From Gammaproteobacteria bacterium (lineage in GTDB: Bacteria; Pseudomonadota; Gammaproteobacteria; Pseudomonadales; Azotimanducaceae), in contig VXNY01000014.1 of the NCBI GenBank assembly GCA_009840305.1, forward strand, positions 1 through 64,000: 64,000 nt of DNA. Reading direction: 5' to 3'. The notes under the pieces were generated by a model, which was given only the letters and a program-made list of their open reading frames with translations, made no database searches and was not told where the DNA came from. Positions 35,882 through 46,692 of this stretch are shown piece after piece. Position numbers and translations under genes: made by a program. Within the stretch, counting starts at the first letter, position 1, and the number at the start of each line of letters is the position of its first letter.

Positions 35882-37264
35882 CTAGGGTTTCTTCCTTCGC
35901 ACCGTTGGTGGCACCCAGTTTTCAATCTCTCTTTGGCGCGTTCTCGATACAACTAGCGAAGGATTTTTAACGTCACGAGTCACCGTCGTACCAGCCGCGA
36001 TGAACGCTCCCGAATGCACGTTCAATGGTGCTATTAACGTGCTGTTCGTTCCGATGAAAACATCGTCGCCGATGACAGTTTGATGTTTGCGTTCACCGTC
36101 AAAATTACAGGTGATTGCACCCGCTCCGACATTGGTGTTTGCACCAATATTCGCATCACCTATGTACGCGAGATGGCTGGCTTTCGCGCCCGTTCCAAGT
36201 TGTGATGCTTTCACTTCTACAAAGTTTCCGACTCGCACCTCATCGGCTAAAGAGGTACCAGGCCGGATGCGCGCGAACGGACCGATGGAGCATCGTTTTC
36301 CGACTTTCGCCGATTCTAATATTGAATATTCAAGTACTTTCGCGTCGGTTCCGATCTCCGTGTTCCTTAAAACACTTCCGGGTCCTATATACACTCCATC
36401 CCCTAAACGTACTTCTCCTTCAATCAGTACGTTTACATCAATAACACAGTCAAGTCCTGTTACTAAATTCCCGCGTAAATCGAACCGATCTGGGTCTCGA
36501 AGCGTTAGTCCGTTTTGCATTAGTTCACGGACTCGACGATGTCGCAGAATTTTTTCGACCGCAGCTAACTCGACTCGATCGTTGATACCGCGTATCTCGT
36601 CAGGATCATCGACTGCAACCGTTTGAACTGGAATACCTGCTTCAACTGCTAGTTGTACGATCTCGGTTAGATAGAGCTCTTTTTGCGCATTATTGCGGGT
36701 CAGTCTACCGAGTAATTGTTCAAATATCGAGCGCGAGACTCCGATGATGCCGCTATTGACTTCCCGAATCTTTTTCTGTGCTGGGGATGCATCTTTGTTT
36801 TCGACTATTGCAATGACTTTTCCGCTCGAATCTCGTTCAATACGCCCGTACCCGCAAGGGTCTTCTAGGTCTGCCGTGACGATGGTAATGCCTTCTGTAC
36901 ATGCGCTTGCAGCCTTCTGTATTGTCTGCGCAGACAGCAATGGTGTATCACCGGTGACGATCACAATGGTAGCGTCCTCGGCTAGGTGTGGAATTGCTTG
37001 CAACACCGCATGTCCGGTACCGTCCTGACTCTCTTGATAAACCCAGTTCACTGCGCCGAGGTCGAGAGTTTGCTCTGCTAATTCCTGCATCGCAGGTTGA
37101 ATAATGACGTGAACTCGTGCAGGCGACGCTGCTTGTACCGCACTAACGACGTGTGCCAGAATAGGTGAGTCTAACAACGTGTGGAACACTTTGGGGACGC
37201 GCGAACGCATACGCGTACCGGCTCCTGCCGCTAGAACAACCACTTCAAGCATCTGGGTTTTCAC
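35882..37264 (-). CDS. glmU: Bifunctional N-acetylglucosamine-1-phosphate uridyltransferase / glucosamine-1-phosphate acetyltransferase
   Basis: A 460-residue enzyme that makes UDP-GlcNAc in two steps. The N-terminal pyrophosphorylase (about 1-230) has LAAGAGTRMRS and DTPLL; the C-terminal left-handed beta-helix acetyltransferase (about 250-450) shows hexapeptide repeats, with GAKASHLAYIGDANIG and NFDGERKHQT. The start shown is GTG; an ATG at 37252 (MLEVVVLAAG) is an equally credible start. It lies downstream of atpC after about 106 bases that hold only a weak dyad. Confidence 0.96.
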   Translation of the reverse strand: MKTQMLEVVVLAAGAGTRMRSRVPKVFHTLLDSPILAHVVSAVQAASPARVHVIIQPAMQELAEQTLDLGAVNWVYQESQDGTGHAVLQAIPHLAEDATIVIVTGDTPLLSAQTIQKAASACTEGITIVTADLEDPCGYGRIERDSSGKVIAIVENKDASPAQKKIREVNSGIIGVSRSIFEQLLGRLTRNNAQKELYLTEIVQLAVEAGIPVQTVAVDDPDEIRGINDRVELAAVEKILRHRRVRELMQNGLTLRDPDRFDLRGNLVTGLDCVIDVNVLIEGEVRLGDGVYIGPGSVLRNTEIGTDAKVLEYSILESAKVGKRCSIGPFARIRPGTSLADEVRVGNFVEVKASQLGTGAKASHLAYIGDANIGANTNVGAGAITCNFDGERKHQTVIGDDVFIGTNSTLIAPLNVHSGAFIAAGTTVTRDVKNPSLVVSRTRQREIENWVPPTVRRKKP

Positions 37265-37370
37265 TCGACATCAAGAATTTTCCGGAATTAGATCGCCACT
37301 AGTCATTGGAACATACCAATGATATAAATAACCCGGCACAAATACACCCACCAACGGTGTGTTGAGCTGG

Positions 37371-37793
37371 CTAGCGCCGGCGTTTGCGCAGTTCTTCGAG
37401 TGTGCGTTGTTGGCCGAGAGATTCTGCGACCATCGATTCGGCACGGGCAAAATCGATTTCATTTGCTTGCTCATCCATGAGTTTGCGAGCTCGTTCCTGA
37501 GTTTCTTTCGCTTCTGCTTCATCAATATCGTCAGCTCGAATCGCAGTGTCTGCGAGGACGATTACCCCGCTGGGCTGGACTTCCAGATACCCTCCAGACG
37601 CGAAAAAGATCTCTTCGGTTTGATCTTCAAGTTTAAGACGAACGGGTCCAGCCTTGATCCCGGTAAGCAGTGGTGCGTGCCCTGGCAGAATTCCAAGATC
37701 CCCTTCGGACCCTGCGGCTACCACCATCGTAACTTTGCCGGAAAAGATTTCCTGTTCGGCGCTAACGATAGTGCAGTTCATGAGCGAAACCAT
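37371..37793 (-). CDS. atpC: ATP synthase epsilon subunit
   Basis: A 140-residue F1 subunit that links the central stalk to regulation of ATP hydrolysis. N-terminal beta-sandwich (MNCTIVSAEQEIFSGKVTMVVAAGSEGDLGILPGHAPLLTGIKAG) and C-terminal helical hairpin rich in Ala/Glu/Arg are both present. Last gene of the atp operon, 4 bases after atpD. Confidence 0.96.
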   Translation of the reverse strand: MVSLMNCTIVSAEQEIFSGKVTMVVAAGSEGDLGILPGHAPLLTGIKAGPVRLKLEDQTEEIFFASGGYLEVQPSGVIVLADTAIRADDIDEAEAKETQERARKLMDEQANEIDFARAESMVAESLGQQRTLEELRKRRR

Positions 37794-37797
37794 TGTG

Positions 37798-39231
<1,434 letters not shown>

Positions 39232-40095
39232 CTAAATCGCTGCAGCTCCGCCGACTATTTCAGCAATTTCTTGGGTGATGGAGGCTTGTCGTACATTGTT
39301 GTAGAGCAGATTTAGGTCGTCGATCATAGCCGCTGCGTTGTCCGTCGCGTTTTTCATCGCGATCATTCGAGCAGATTGCTCACAAGCAACATTTTCAATT
39401 ACGGCTTGATAGACCTGTGATTCGATGTAGCGTTGGACTAAACCTTCAATCAACACGCTTGCTTCTGGTTCATAGATGTAGTCCCAAGAGTGCGTCGTCT
39501 GCAAGTCGTCAGATTTGCTCAGCGGTAACAATTGGCGGACATGTGGTCGCTGGGTCATGCTATTGACAAACGTGTTTGACACTAAATCTACTCTTTGGAC
39601 TGTGTTGTCCACAAACTCATCGAAGACGACCTTCAGTCCTCCAATAAGCGGTTCAATTTCAGGAAGTTCACCGATATCAGGAATCGCAGCTTTGACGTTG
39701 CCACCAACCGACCGGAAAAACGTAATTGCCTTGTTCCCCAATATCGCCAGATCCGCCTGAACGGATTGTTGTTGCCACTGGTTGATATCCTTGAGCAGAG
39801 CACGAAAGAGGTTAGCATTTAAGCCGCCGCACTGTCCCTTGTCGGTAGAAATCACAATGTAACTAATTCGCTTGACTTCTTCGGGATCGGTCATGTATTG
39901 ATGCGTGTATTCTGGGCGCGCGCTGGCAAGATGGCCTATTATTTGGCGTAAGCGGTGCGCATAAGGTCGCGCGGCGTGCATGCGTTGCTGTGTACGGCGC
40001 ATCTTGCTCGCCGCGACCATCTGCATCGCACTCGTTACCTTTTTGGTATTCTGGATGCTACCGATCTTCTTCTTGATCTCGCGGCCCGCGGCCAT
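39232..40095 (-). CDS. atpG: ATP synthase gamma subunit
   Basis: A 287-residue rotor shaft of F1. The N-terminus AAGREIKKKIGSIQNTKKVTSAMQMVAASKMRR and the C-terminus ATDNAAAMIDDLNLLYNNVRQASITQEIAEIVGGA are the diagnostic antiparallel helices. Its ATG overlaps the atpA stop codon by one base (TAATG). Confidence 0.97.
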   Translation of the reverse strand: MAAGREIKKKIGSIQNTKKVTSAMQMVAASKMRRTQQRMHAARPYAHRLRQIIGHLASARPEYTHQYMTDPEEVKRISYIVISTDKGQCGGLNANLFRALLKDINQWQQQSVQADLAILGNKAITFFRSVGGNVKAAIPDIGELPEIEPLIGGLKVVFDEFVDNTVQRVDLVSNTFVNSMTQRPHVRQLLPLSKSDDLQTTHSWDYIYEPEASVLIEGLVQRYIESQVYQAVIENVACEQSARMIAMKNATDNAAAMIDDLNLLYNNVRQASITQEIAEIVGGAAAI

Positions 40096-41654
40096 TAACT
40101 ATCTCCGTACGAATGCGACGCGACAAAATCATCGATCGCTTTCCGCATGTACTCAACGATCTCGTCGTTGTAGTTCCCTGTCTCGGTGATCTCTTGCATC
40201 CAGTCCCCGTGATGGGTGTTCATGTAGTTAAGCAAATCTCGCTCAAACTCTAACACTCTAGAAACCGGGACATCCACTAGATAACCCTCGTTTCCAGCAA
40301 ACAACGACACTCCCATCTCGGCCACAGACATCGGTGTGAACTGTTGCTGTTTCATGAGTTCTTCGATTCGTTGTCCGTGTTCCAACTGTTTTCTCGTCGC
40401 TTCGTCGAGATCTGACGCGAACTGTGAGAATGCTGCGAGTTCTCGATATTGTGCAAGCGCTAACTTCACACCGCCGGACAATTTGCGGATAAAGTCAACT
40501 TGCGCTGCTCCACCGACACGAGATACCGAAATCCCTGGACTCATCGCTGGCCGCAGCCCGGCGTTAAAACGGTCTGTTTCCAAGAAGATCTGCCCATCAG
40601 TGATCGAAATCACGTTGGTCGGTACGAACGCCGATACGTCGCCCGCTTGCGTCTCAATAATTGGTAGGGCTGTTAGCGAACCGGTGCGTCCCTTAACTTT
40701 ACCGTTCGTCATTTGTTCTACGTATTCAGCACTAACGCGCGCCGCGCGTTCCAGTAATCGTGAATGAAGGTAGAAAATGTCGCCTGGATATGCCTCTCGA
40801 CCGGGAGGACGGCGTAATAGAAGCGAGACTTGACGATAAGCCCAAGCTTGTTTCGTTAAATCGTCGTAGATGATCAGAGCGTCTTGCCCTGTATCCCGGA
40901 AGTACTCACCCATGCTGCAACCTGCGTACGGGGCAATGTACTGCAGGGGTGCTGGCTCTGATGCAGAGGCCGCCACGACGATTGTGTTATCTAATGCGCC
41001 GTTTTCTTCTAAAGTTCGTACGATGTTGGCGATGGTCGACATCTTTTGACCGACCGCGACATAGACGCACTTAATACCTTTGTCTTTTTGATTGATCACT
41101 GTATCCACGGCGATCGCTGTTTTACCGATCTGTCGGTCGCCGATAATCAACTCGCGTTGGCCACGCCCGAGAGGGATCATGGAATCGATACACTTGATTC
41201 CGGTTTGCACTGGTTCTGATACAGACTGTCGCGCGATTACACCTGGTGCGACCTTTTCAATCGGTGATGATGCTGACGCATTAAGCGGCCCCTTGCCATC
41301 AATGGGATCACCAAGGGCATCTACGACTCGTCCTAGAAGTTCCGGACCTACGGGTACCTCTGCGATTCGCTTCGTACAACGCGCGGTCATACCTTCGGAA
41401 AGGGTTTGGTAATCGCCAAGGACCACTGCGCCGACCGAATCGCGTTCTAAGTTCATCGCCATGCCCATGACACCGCCGGAGAACTCTACCATTTCTCCGT
41501 ACTGCACGTCAGCAAGTCCATGAATACGGACGATCCCGTCGGCAACCGAAACGATAGTTCCTTCGTTCTGTGCTTGGGAAGTTAGATCGAGATTGGCGAT
41601 GCGATCTTTGATAAGGTCGCTGATTTCTGATGGATTTAATGCTTGTTGCTTCAT
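40095..41654 (-). CDS. atpA: ATP synthase alpha subunit
   Basis: A 519-residue non-catalytic nucleotide-binding F1 subunit. Walker A reads [13 protein letters not shown] (near 170), with [34 protein letters not shown] and the arginine-finger region VSRVGGAAQ. Length and order match the standard operon. Confidence 0.97.
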   Translation of the reverse strand: MKQQALNPSEISDLIKDRIANLDLTSQAQNEGTIVSVADGIVRIHGLADVQYGEMVEFSGGVMGMAMNLERDSVGAVVLGDYQTLSEGMTARCTKRIAEVPVGPELLGRVVDALGDPIDGKGPLNASASSPIEKVAPGVIARQSVSEPVQTGIKCIDSMIPLGRGQRELIIGDRQIGKTAIAVDTVINQKDKGIKCVYVAVGQKMSTIANIVRTLEENGALDNTIVVAASASEPAPLQYIAPYAGCSMGEYFRDTGQDALIIYDDLTKQAWAYRQVSLLLRRPPGREAYPGDIFYLHSRLLERAARVSAEYVEQMTNGKVKGRTGSLTALPIIETQAGDVSAFVPTNVISITDGQIFLETDRFNAGLRPAMSPGISVSRVGGAAQVDFIRKLSGGVKLALAQYRELAAFSQFASDLDEATRKQLEHGQRIEELMKQQQFTPMSVAEMGVSLFAGNEGYLVDVPVSRVLEFERDLLNYMNTHHGDWMQEITETGNYNDEIVEYMRKAIDDFVASHSYGDS

Positions 41655-41670
41655 TTTTTTGTACTTTAAC

Positions 41671-42210
41671 CTAATTTCGCATCAAGGATGTTTGCAGTTT
41701 CTCTAGTTTTCCGCGTACCGTACCATCGAGCACGGTGTCTCCGGCGCGGATTAACGCTCCGCCAACAATATCGGGATCTACCTTGATCGTCAAATTTATT
41801 TCTCGTTGGTATTTGCGAGTAAGCGCATCGTCGAATGCTTCGACTTCTTCGGATGTGAGTTCCACCGCGGTAGTGACTTCCACTGCAAGTGTCCTGCGTT
41901 CTTCCGCAAGCAGTTCTTCAAATGTCGCTCGAATTTCTGAGATAAGATTTAGACGCTGATTCTCTGCCAAGACCCGCACAAATCGTTTGGTATTCTCGGT
42001 CAAATCGTCTTCGAGTAAGTCGATCACCGTGGTAGCTTTGGCTGCCGTGGAGTGCACTGGAGACGATATATACTCTCTAATCTCTGGCGTGCCGGTAACT
42101 TGAGCAAGTTGCTCAAGCGCGAGGGACCAATGATCAAATCGATCGCTCTCTCTTGCAATATCAAACGCGGCAAGCGCGTAGGGTCGCGCTAGGGTTGCAG
42201 CTTCCGCCAA
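41671..42210 (-). CDS. atpH: ATP synthase delta subunit
   Basis: A 179-residue peripheral-stalk protein joining F1 alpha to subunit b. N-terminal [13 protein letters not shown] and C-terminal [28 protein letters not shown] are the family signatures. It is 3 bases after atpF. Confidence 0.96.
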   Translation of the reverse strand: MAEAATLARPYALAAFDIARESDRFDHWSLALEQLAQVTGTPEIREYISSPVHSTAAKATTVIDLLEDDLTENTKRFVRVLAENQRLNLISEIRATFEELLAEERRTLAVEVTTAVELTSEEVEAFDDALTRKYQREINLTIKVDPDIVGGALIRAGDTVLDGTVRGKLEKLQTSLMRN

Positions 42211-42213
42211 CTG

Positions 42214-42684
42214 TTAGAGTTCCCTGACGAGGTTCTCAAGCATCGCCGAGTGCTTGCGGCGGTCGATTTCGCTACTCAAAATTCGAGAGGCACCGACAAC
42301 CGCTAAATATGCCACTTCCTGACGCAGACTCTCACGGGCTCGATTGATCTCTTGCGTGATTTCTGCACGCGCTGCGGTAAGTATGCGCTCACCTTCTTCT
42401 CTGGCTTGATCTTTAGACTCCTCTACAACCATTGTGGCTTGGGCGCGAGCTTGTTCAATTACCCGTTGACCTTCAGCTCGTGCATCTCGCAGCAGTACTT
42501 CAGCATCAGCATTCGACTTAGCGAGTGCTTCTTCTGCTCTTTCTGCATTTTCGAGACCTTGTGCGATACGTTCCTGACGCGCACGCATCGCGTTGATGAG
42601 TGGTGGCCAAATGTATGCACGACAAATCACCACAAACGCAGTGAACGCAACTGAGATCCCGATCACTGTCCAGAAATTGACCAT
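42214..42684 (-). CDS. atpF: ATP synthase b subunit
   Basis: A 156-residue peripheral-stalk subunit, identical in length to E. coli b. One N-terminal membrane helix (about 4-26) is followed by a long charged helix. The frame extends to 42735, but the family N-terminus is the internal ATG at 42684 (MVNFWTVIGISVAF); the longer form would run into atpE. Confidence 0.95.
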   Translation of the reverse strand: MVNFWTVIGISVAFTAFVVICRAYIWPPLINAMRARQERIAQGLENAERAEEALAKSNADAEVLLRDARAEGQRVIEQARAQATMVVEESKDQAREEGERILTAARAEITQEINRARESLRQEVAYLAVVGASRILSSEIDRRKHSAMLENLVREL

Positions 42685-42700
42685 AGTTTCGTACTCTCGT

Positions 42701-42949
42701 TTAGCCGCTACCAGCAAAGATGATGTACATGCCAATACCGACGGCCATCATTGGGATCGCGTCGATTAGTCCGAGCACGATGAACATTTGGGTACGCAAC
42801 AACGGAAGCATTTCTGGTTGCCGGGCAATCGCTTGGAGATAGCTGTTACCCAAATTCCCAACTCCCAATGCCGCGCCAATCGCCGCCATCCCCAGCATCA
42901 ACGCGCCGGCAATAAAGCCTCCCATTTTTAGTAATGTAGTAGGATCCAT
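42701..42949 (-). CDS. atpE: ATP synthase c subunit
   Basis: An 82-residue two-helix rotor-ring protein. Helix 1 is Gly/Ala-rich ([10 protein letters not shown]); the polar loop has ARQPE; helix 2 carries the ion-binding Asp in [10 protein letters not shown]. The residues around it lack the Gln/Glu-Ser set of sodium-type rings, so proton coupling is expected. Confidence 0.96.
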   Translation of the reverse strand: MDPTTLLKMGGFIAGALMLGMAAIGAALGVGNLGNSYLQAIARQPEMLPLLRTQMFIVLGLIDAIPMMAVGIGMYIIFAGSG

Positions 42950-42972
42950 ATTTTCTCCAGTAAATTAAAGAA

Positions 42973-43845
<873 letters not shown>

Positions 43846-43869
43846 TCACCTACGAACCTGATCCTTAAT

Positions 43870-44271
43870 TTAGGATTCGGTCGAACGCACACCTGTGAAA
43901 TTACTGAGACACATGTTCGCCAATACATACACGACGTGTGCTCCGATCATGCCGAACACACTGATCAACGGGTCTTGATCCAATAATTTAATGACGCCTA
44001 CCATGCCAAGAATGTACAAAAAAAATCGTATCAGATGAAAAATCAAAATACGACCTGGCGCGTTCGTTGCGCGAACTGTCCACGCAAACCAAACGTTTGC
44101 TAACACTACAACACCACCGCTCAACCAAACTGCCGTCGCGATCGTGGTATTGAACAAACTTATCCCAATACCACCCAAAATAACTGCCAGTCCTTGGATA
44201 ACAACCGCCCATAGGTGTGGTTGATCCTTATTAGTGGCTTTTAGGTTCTCGTCTGAAGGTTGGATTGGAAT
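43870..44271 (-). CDS. atpI: ATP synthase I subunit (AtpI), apparent ATT start
   Basis: The reading frame is open from a TAG at 44277-44275 to the stop at 43870. The nearest standard start, TTG at 44178, would remove half of the first membrane helix. Reading from the ATT at 44271 gives 133 residues with a soluble start (PIQPSDENLKATNKDQPH) then LWAVVIQGLAVILGGIGISLF as helix 1 and three more helices, matching the family's usual length of 125-135. AtpI helps c-ring assembly or Mg2+ supply. It is the first gene of the atp operon. A GC-rich hairpin (44280-44296) lies just upstream of the putative start. Confidence 0.8.
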   Translation of the reverse strand: MPIQPSDENLKATNKDQPHLWAVVIQGLAVILGGIGISLFNTTIATAVWLSGGVVVLANVWFAWTVRATNAPGRILIFHLIRFFLYILGMVGVIKLLDQDPLISVFGMIGAHVVYVLANMCLSNFTGVRSTES

Positions 44272-44279
44272 AACCTAGC

Positions 44280-44296
44280 CACCCCCACGAGGGGTG
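44280..44296 (-). promoter_or_regulatory. Hairpin in the atpI leader
   Basis: CACCCC and GGGGTG form a perfect 6-base GC-rich stem with a 5-base loop. On the mRNA it ends 8 bases before the proposed ATT start of atpI, so it could mask the ribosome binding site. Confidence 0.45.
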
Positions 44297-44333
44297 TAAC
44301 TAATGTCGTGATTCATCGTGAAAAGCGGTGCGA

Positions 44334-44339
44334 ATTATA
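44334..44339 (-). promoter_or_regulatory. Candidate -10 element for the atp operon
   Basis: A perfect TATAAT on the minus strand lies about 65 bases upstream of atpI. No good -35 hexamer sits at 16-18 bases; that position is occupied by the dyad at 44347-44363. Confidence 0.4.
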
Positions 44340-44346
44340 CAAAGTC

Positions 44347-44363
44347 CATGCCCTTTGGGCATG
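44347..44363. repeat. Perfect dyad between parB and atpI
   Basis: CATGCCC and GGGCATG (7-base arms, 3-base loop) follow the parB stop codon by about 22 bases. There is no T-run, so it is either a weak terminator of the mnmG-parB operon or an operator next to the atp -10 element. Confidence 0.5.
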
Positions 44364-44385
44364 AACCAGAGGCTGTTAACGCTTA

Positions 44386-45267
44386 TTAGCGTCGCAAGTG
44401 GTCGAGAATCCCGTCTAATTCGTCGAGAGAGGTAAATCGAATCGCAACTTCACCCTTTTTCTTGCTCTTTCCAAACATGCGAATGCTGGTGGGTGCTCCA
44501 AGCTTTTCTGAGAGTTCGTGTTGTAAGGAAGTGACGTTCGGATCGGGGGCGTTCTCTTTAGTGATTGGCGTTTCACCCATTAACTTCTTGATGTATGTCT
44601 CGGTTTGACGTACGGATAGTCGTCTCTTCACGATCTGTCGAGTAGCTAAGATTTGTAAATCAGGTGTGAGTCCAAGCAACAGCTTAGCGTGCCCTATTTC
44701 GATGTCTCCATTACGTAGATGCGTTCGAACGCGTGGTGGGAGGCCGCGCAATCGAATTAAATTGGTTACTGAAGAGCGGGCTTTACCTAGAGCGGCTCCG
44801 ATTTCTCCGTGAGTGAGTCCGAACTCGTCGTGTAGTCGAAAATACGCATCTGCCTCATCAACAATATTTAGATCTTCTCTCTGTAAATTCTCAATCAGTG
44901 CCACAAGCAGCACTTTGTCATCGTCTAGCGGTCGGATCACCGCAGGAACAGTCGCTAATTTACACAATGCGGCGGCGCGCCAACGGCGTTCCCCAGCGAC
45001 GATTTGATAGTTTTCTGCGTCAATTGGACGAACTAAGATCGGTTGAACGACCCCAACTTGTTCAATAGTGTTTGCAAGCTCGCGTAGACTGTCTTCGTGA
45101 AACTGGGCTCGAGGTTGATCAGGATTCGGTTGGAGTTTCTCGATCGGTAGCTCTTTTGGACCGAATTTTGTGTAGTCCTGAGGCGTCATAGTACTGGTTT
45201 CCGATTCCGTTGTCGAAATTGGTTTCAAAAGTTCGTCTAAGCCCTTTCCAAGCGACTGTCTAGGCAT
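44386..45267 (-). CDS. parB: Chromosome-partitioning protein ParB
   Basis: A 293-residue DNA-binding CTPase that loads at parS and spreads. The start was placed at the ATG at 45267 (MPRQSLGKGLDELL), the usual ParB N-terminus; the frame is open further upstream into parA. Motifs: IEKLQPNPDQPR, LRELANTIEQVGVVQPILVRP, the CTP-binding GERRWRAA (near 105), ENLQREDLN, the helix-turn-helix GLTHGEIGAALGKARSSVTNLIRL, and a C-terminal dimerisation domain. It overlaps parA by 8 bases. Two matching parS sites lie at 57833 and 63884. Confidence 0.95.
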   Translation of the reverse strand: MPRQSLGKGLDELLKPISTTESETSTMTPQDYTKFGPKELPIEKLQPNPDQPRAQFHEDSLRELANTIEQVGVVQPILVRPIDAENYQIVAGERRWRAAALCKLATVPAVIRPLDDDKVLLVALIENLQREDLNIVDEADAYFRLHDEFGLTHGEIGAALGKARSSVTNLIRLRGLPPRVRTHLRNGDIEIGHAKLLLGLTPDLQILATRQIVKRRLSVRQTETYIKKLMGETPITKENAPDPNVTSLQHELSEKLGAPTSIRMFGKSKKKGEVAIRFTSLDELDGILDHLRR

Positions 45268-46048
45268 TGATTTGTTCCACCGCGTTATGTTTAGCATGTC
45301 GTCGAAGCATTTCGTGAGCGAGTGCGCTGTGGGCGATCGCCCCTCTGGAGCGCGGATCATAGACTTGTACTGGTTTCCCGTGACTAGGCGCTTCGGCAAG
45401 CCGGACATTCCGTGGGACTACAGTACGATACACGCTCGTTCCAAAATGATCGAAAAGCTGTCGGGAAACTTCCCGTGCAAGCTTATTTCGGGGGTCGTAC
45501 ATTGTGCGAACGATTCCATCAATATCTAAATCGACGTTGCCCGATTCACGCACCGCTTCAATGGTCTTTAACAACGCACTTAGCCCTTCAAGAGCAAAGT
45601 ACTCGCACTGCATAGGAATCAAAACGTGAGTAGCGCACATTAACGAGTTTATAGTAAGGATATTTAAGCTGGGGGGACAATCGATGATGACATATTCGTA
45701 TGTGTTTTCGACCTGAAGTAAGTCCCTCATGCGATGCGTGCGATCTGCGGCCTCAAGCAGTTGTAGCTCTATCGCCGTCAGGTCGGATGTTGAACCGAGG
45801 ACATCCATACCAGAGTCTAATTGGTGAACGACATCCTTTAGCGTCGCGCGACGTTGAAACCAATCCCAAGTTGTCGCTTGATCGGGTTCTTCGGCGACGC
45901 CTACATGTGTCGAGGCATTGCCCTGCGGGTCCATGTCAATCAATAGAACTGCTTTTTCGGACCGCGATAGTTCGAAGGCTAGGTTCACGGCGGTCGTTGT
46001 CTTTCCGACACCACCTTTCTGATTGGCTACTGCGATGACGTACTTCAT
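45260..46048 (-). CDS. parA: Chromosome-partitioning ATPase ParA
   Basis: A 262-residue Walker-type ATPase that moves ParB-parS complexes. Deviant Walker A KGGVGKTTTAVNLA (near 11-24), Walker A' LIDMDPQGNAST, Walker B YVIIDCPPSLN are all present. Its ATG overlaps the rsmG TGA (ATGA). Confidence 0.96.
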   Translation of the reverse strand: MKYVIAVANQKGGVGKTTTAVNLAFELSRSEKAVLLIDMDPQGNASTHVGVAEEPDQATTWDWFQRRATLKDVVHQLDSGMDVLGSTSDLTAIELQLLEAADRTHRMRDLLQVENTYEYVIIDCPPSLNILTINSLMCATHVLIPMQCEYFALEGLSALLKTIEAVRESGNVDLDIDGIVRTMYDPRNKLAREVSRQLFDHFGTSVYRTVVPRNVRLAEAPSHGKPVQVYDPRSRGAIAHSALAHEMLRRHAKHNAVEQINA

Positions 46049-46692
46049 GTGGCGCGTTTCTTAGCTACGACAGTTATGAACCCTCTTGCACTTGGCGTGC
46101 ATGAACGTACAAGCCCCTGTGAAAAACGTTTGTCTTTGGCAGTAAATCGATCTTTTGTGTGCAAGAGTACCGTCCCCTGTTCGCGGAGTAAAGGGCTGGC
46201 TAGAGACCAGGCTCTTTCTGGTGGAGCAACAGCACGGATGGTAATGGTGTCAAAAAGTTGGCCAGACGAGTCTTGTTTTCCTATGTCGCCTTCTTGTACA
46301 TCAACGTTAGAAAGACGCAGGCGAAATTTCACTTCCCGTAGAAAACGACATCTATTCGTGCTTCTGTCGTTTAATACGAAGTGAACATCTGGTCTACAGA
46401 TAGCTAAGGGAATACCTGGAAATCCTGCGCCAGAACCAATATCCAAATGATTGCCGGTTGACTTGAGAAAAGGATCCAACGCCAGGCTGTCATTTACGTG
46501 TCGTTCTTCCAAGTGGTCTAGATCGCCTTTGGAAACTAATGAATGAACCCGATCCCATTTCTTAATTAGCTTGAGGTACTCGCCAACGCGTGCCGATTGT
46601 TCGACCGTTAACGATCTGCTTCCGTTCACTCCAAGCAGTAAATCAATATTTAACTCAAGCAATCTTCCGCTGTTCTCGGTTGCGCTTGACAT
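46045..46692 (-). CDS. rsmG: 16S rRNA (guanine527-N7)-methyltransferase
   Basis: A 215-residue AdoMet-dependent enzyme that methylates G527 in the 530 loop of 16S rRNA. AdoMet motif HLDIGSGAGFPGIPLA (near 82-97) and the family N-terminal WDRVHSLVSKGD are seen. It overlaps the mnmG end by 38 bases and parA by 4. Confidence 0.95.
   Translation of the reverse strand: MSSATENSGRLLELNIDLLLGVNGSRSLTVEQSARVGEYLKLIKKWDRVHSLVSKGDLDHLEERHVNDSLALDPFLKSTGNHLDIGSGAGFPGIPLAICRPDVHFVLNDRSTNRCRFLREVKFRLRLSNVDVQEGDIGKQDSSGQLFDTITIRAVAPPERAWSLASPLLREQGTVLLHTKDRFTAKDKRFSQGLVRSCTPSARGFITVVAKKRAT

Noticed and set aside
37271-37525. An 84-residue minus-strand frame between atpC and glmU
   Set aside because: It mostly overlaps atpC in another frame and shows no protein-like features.
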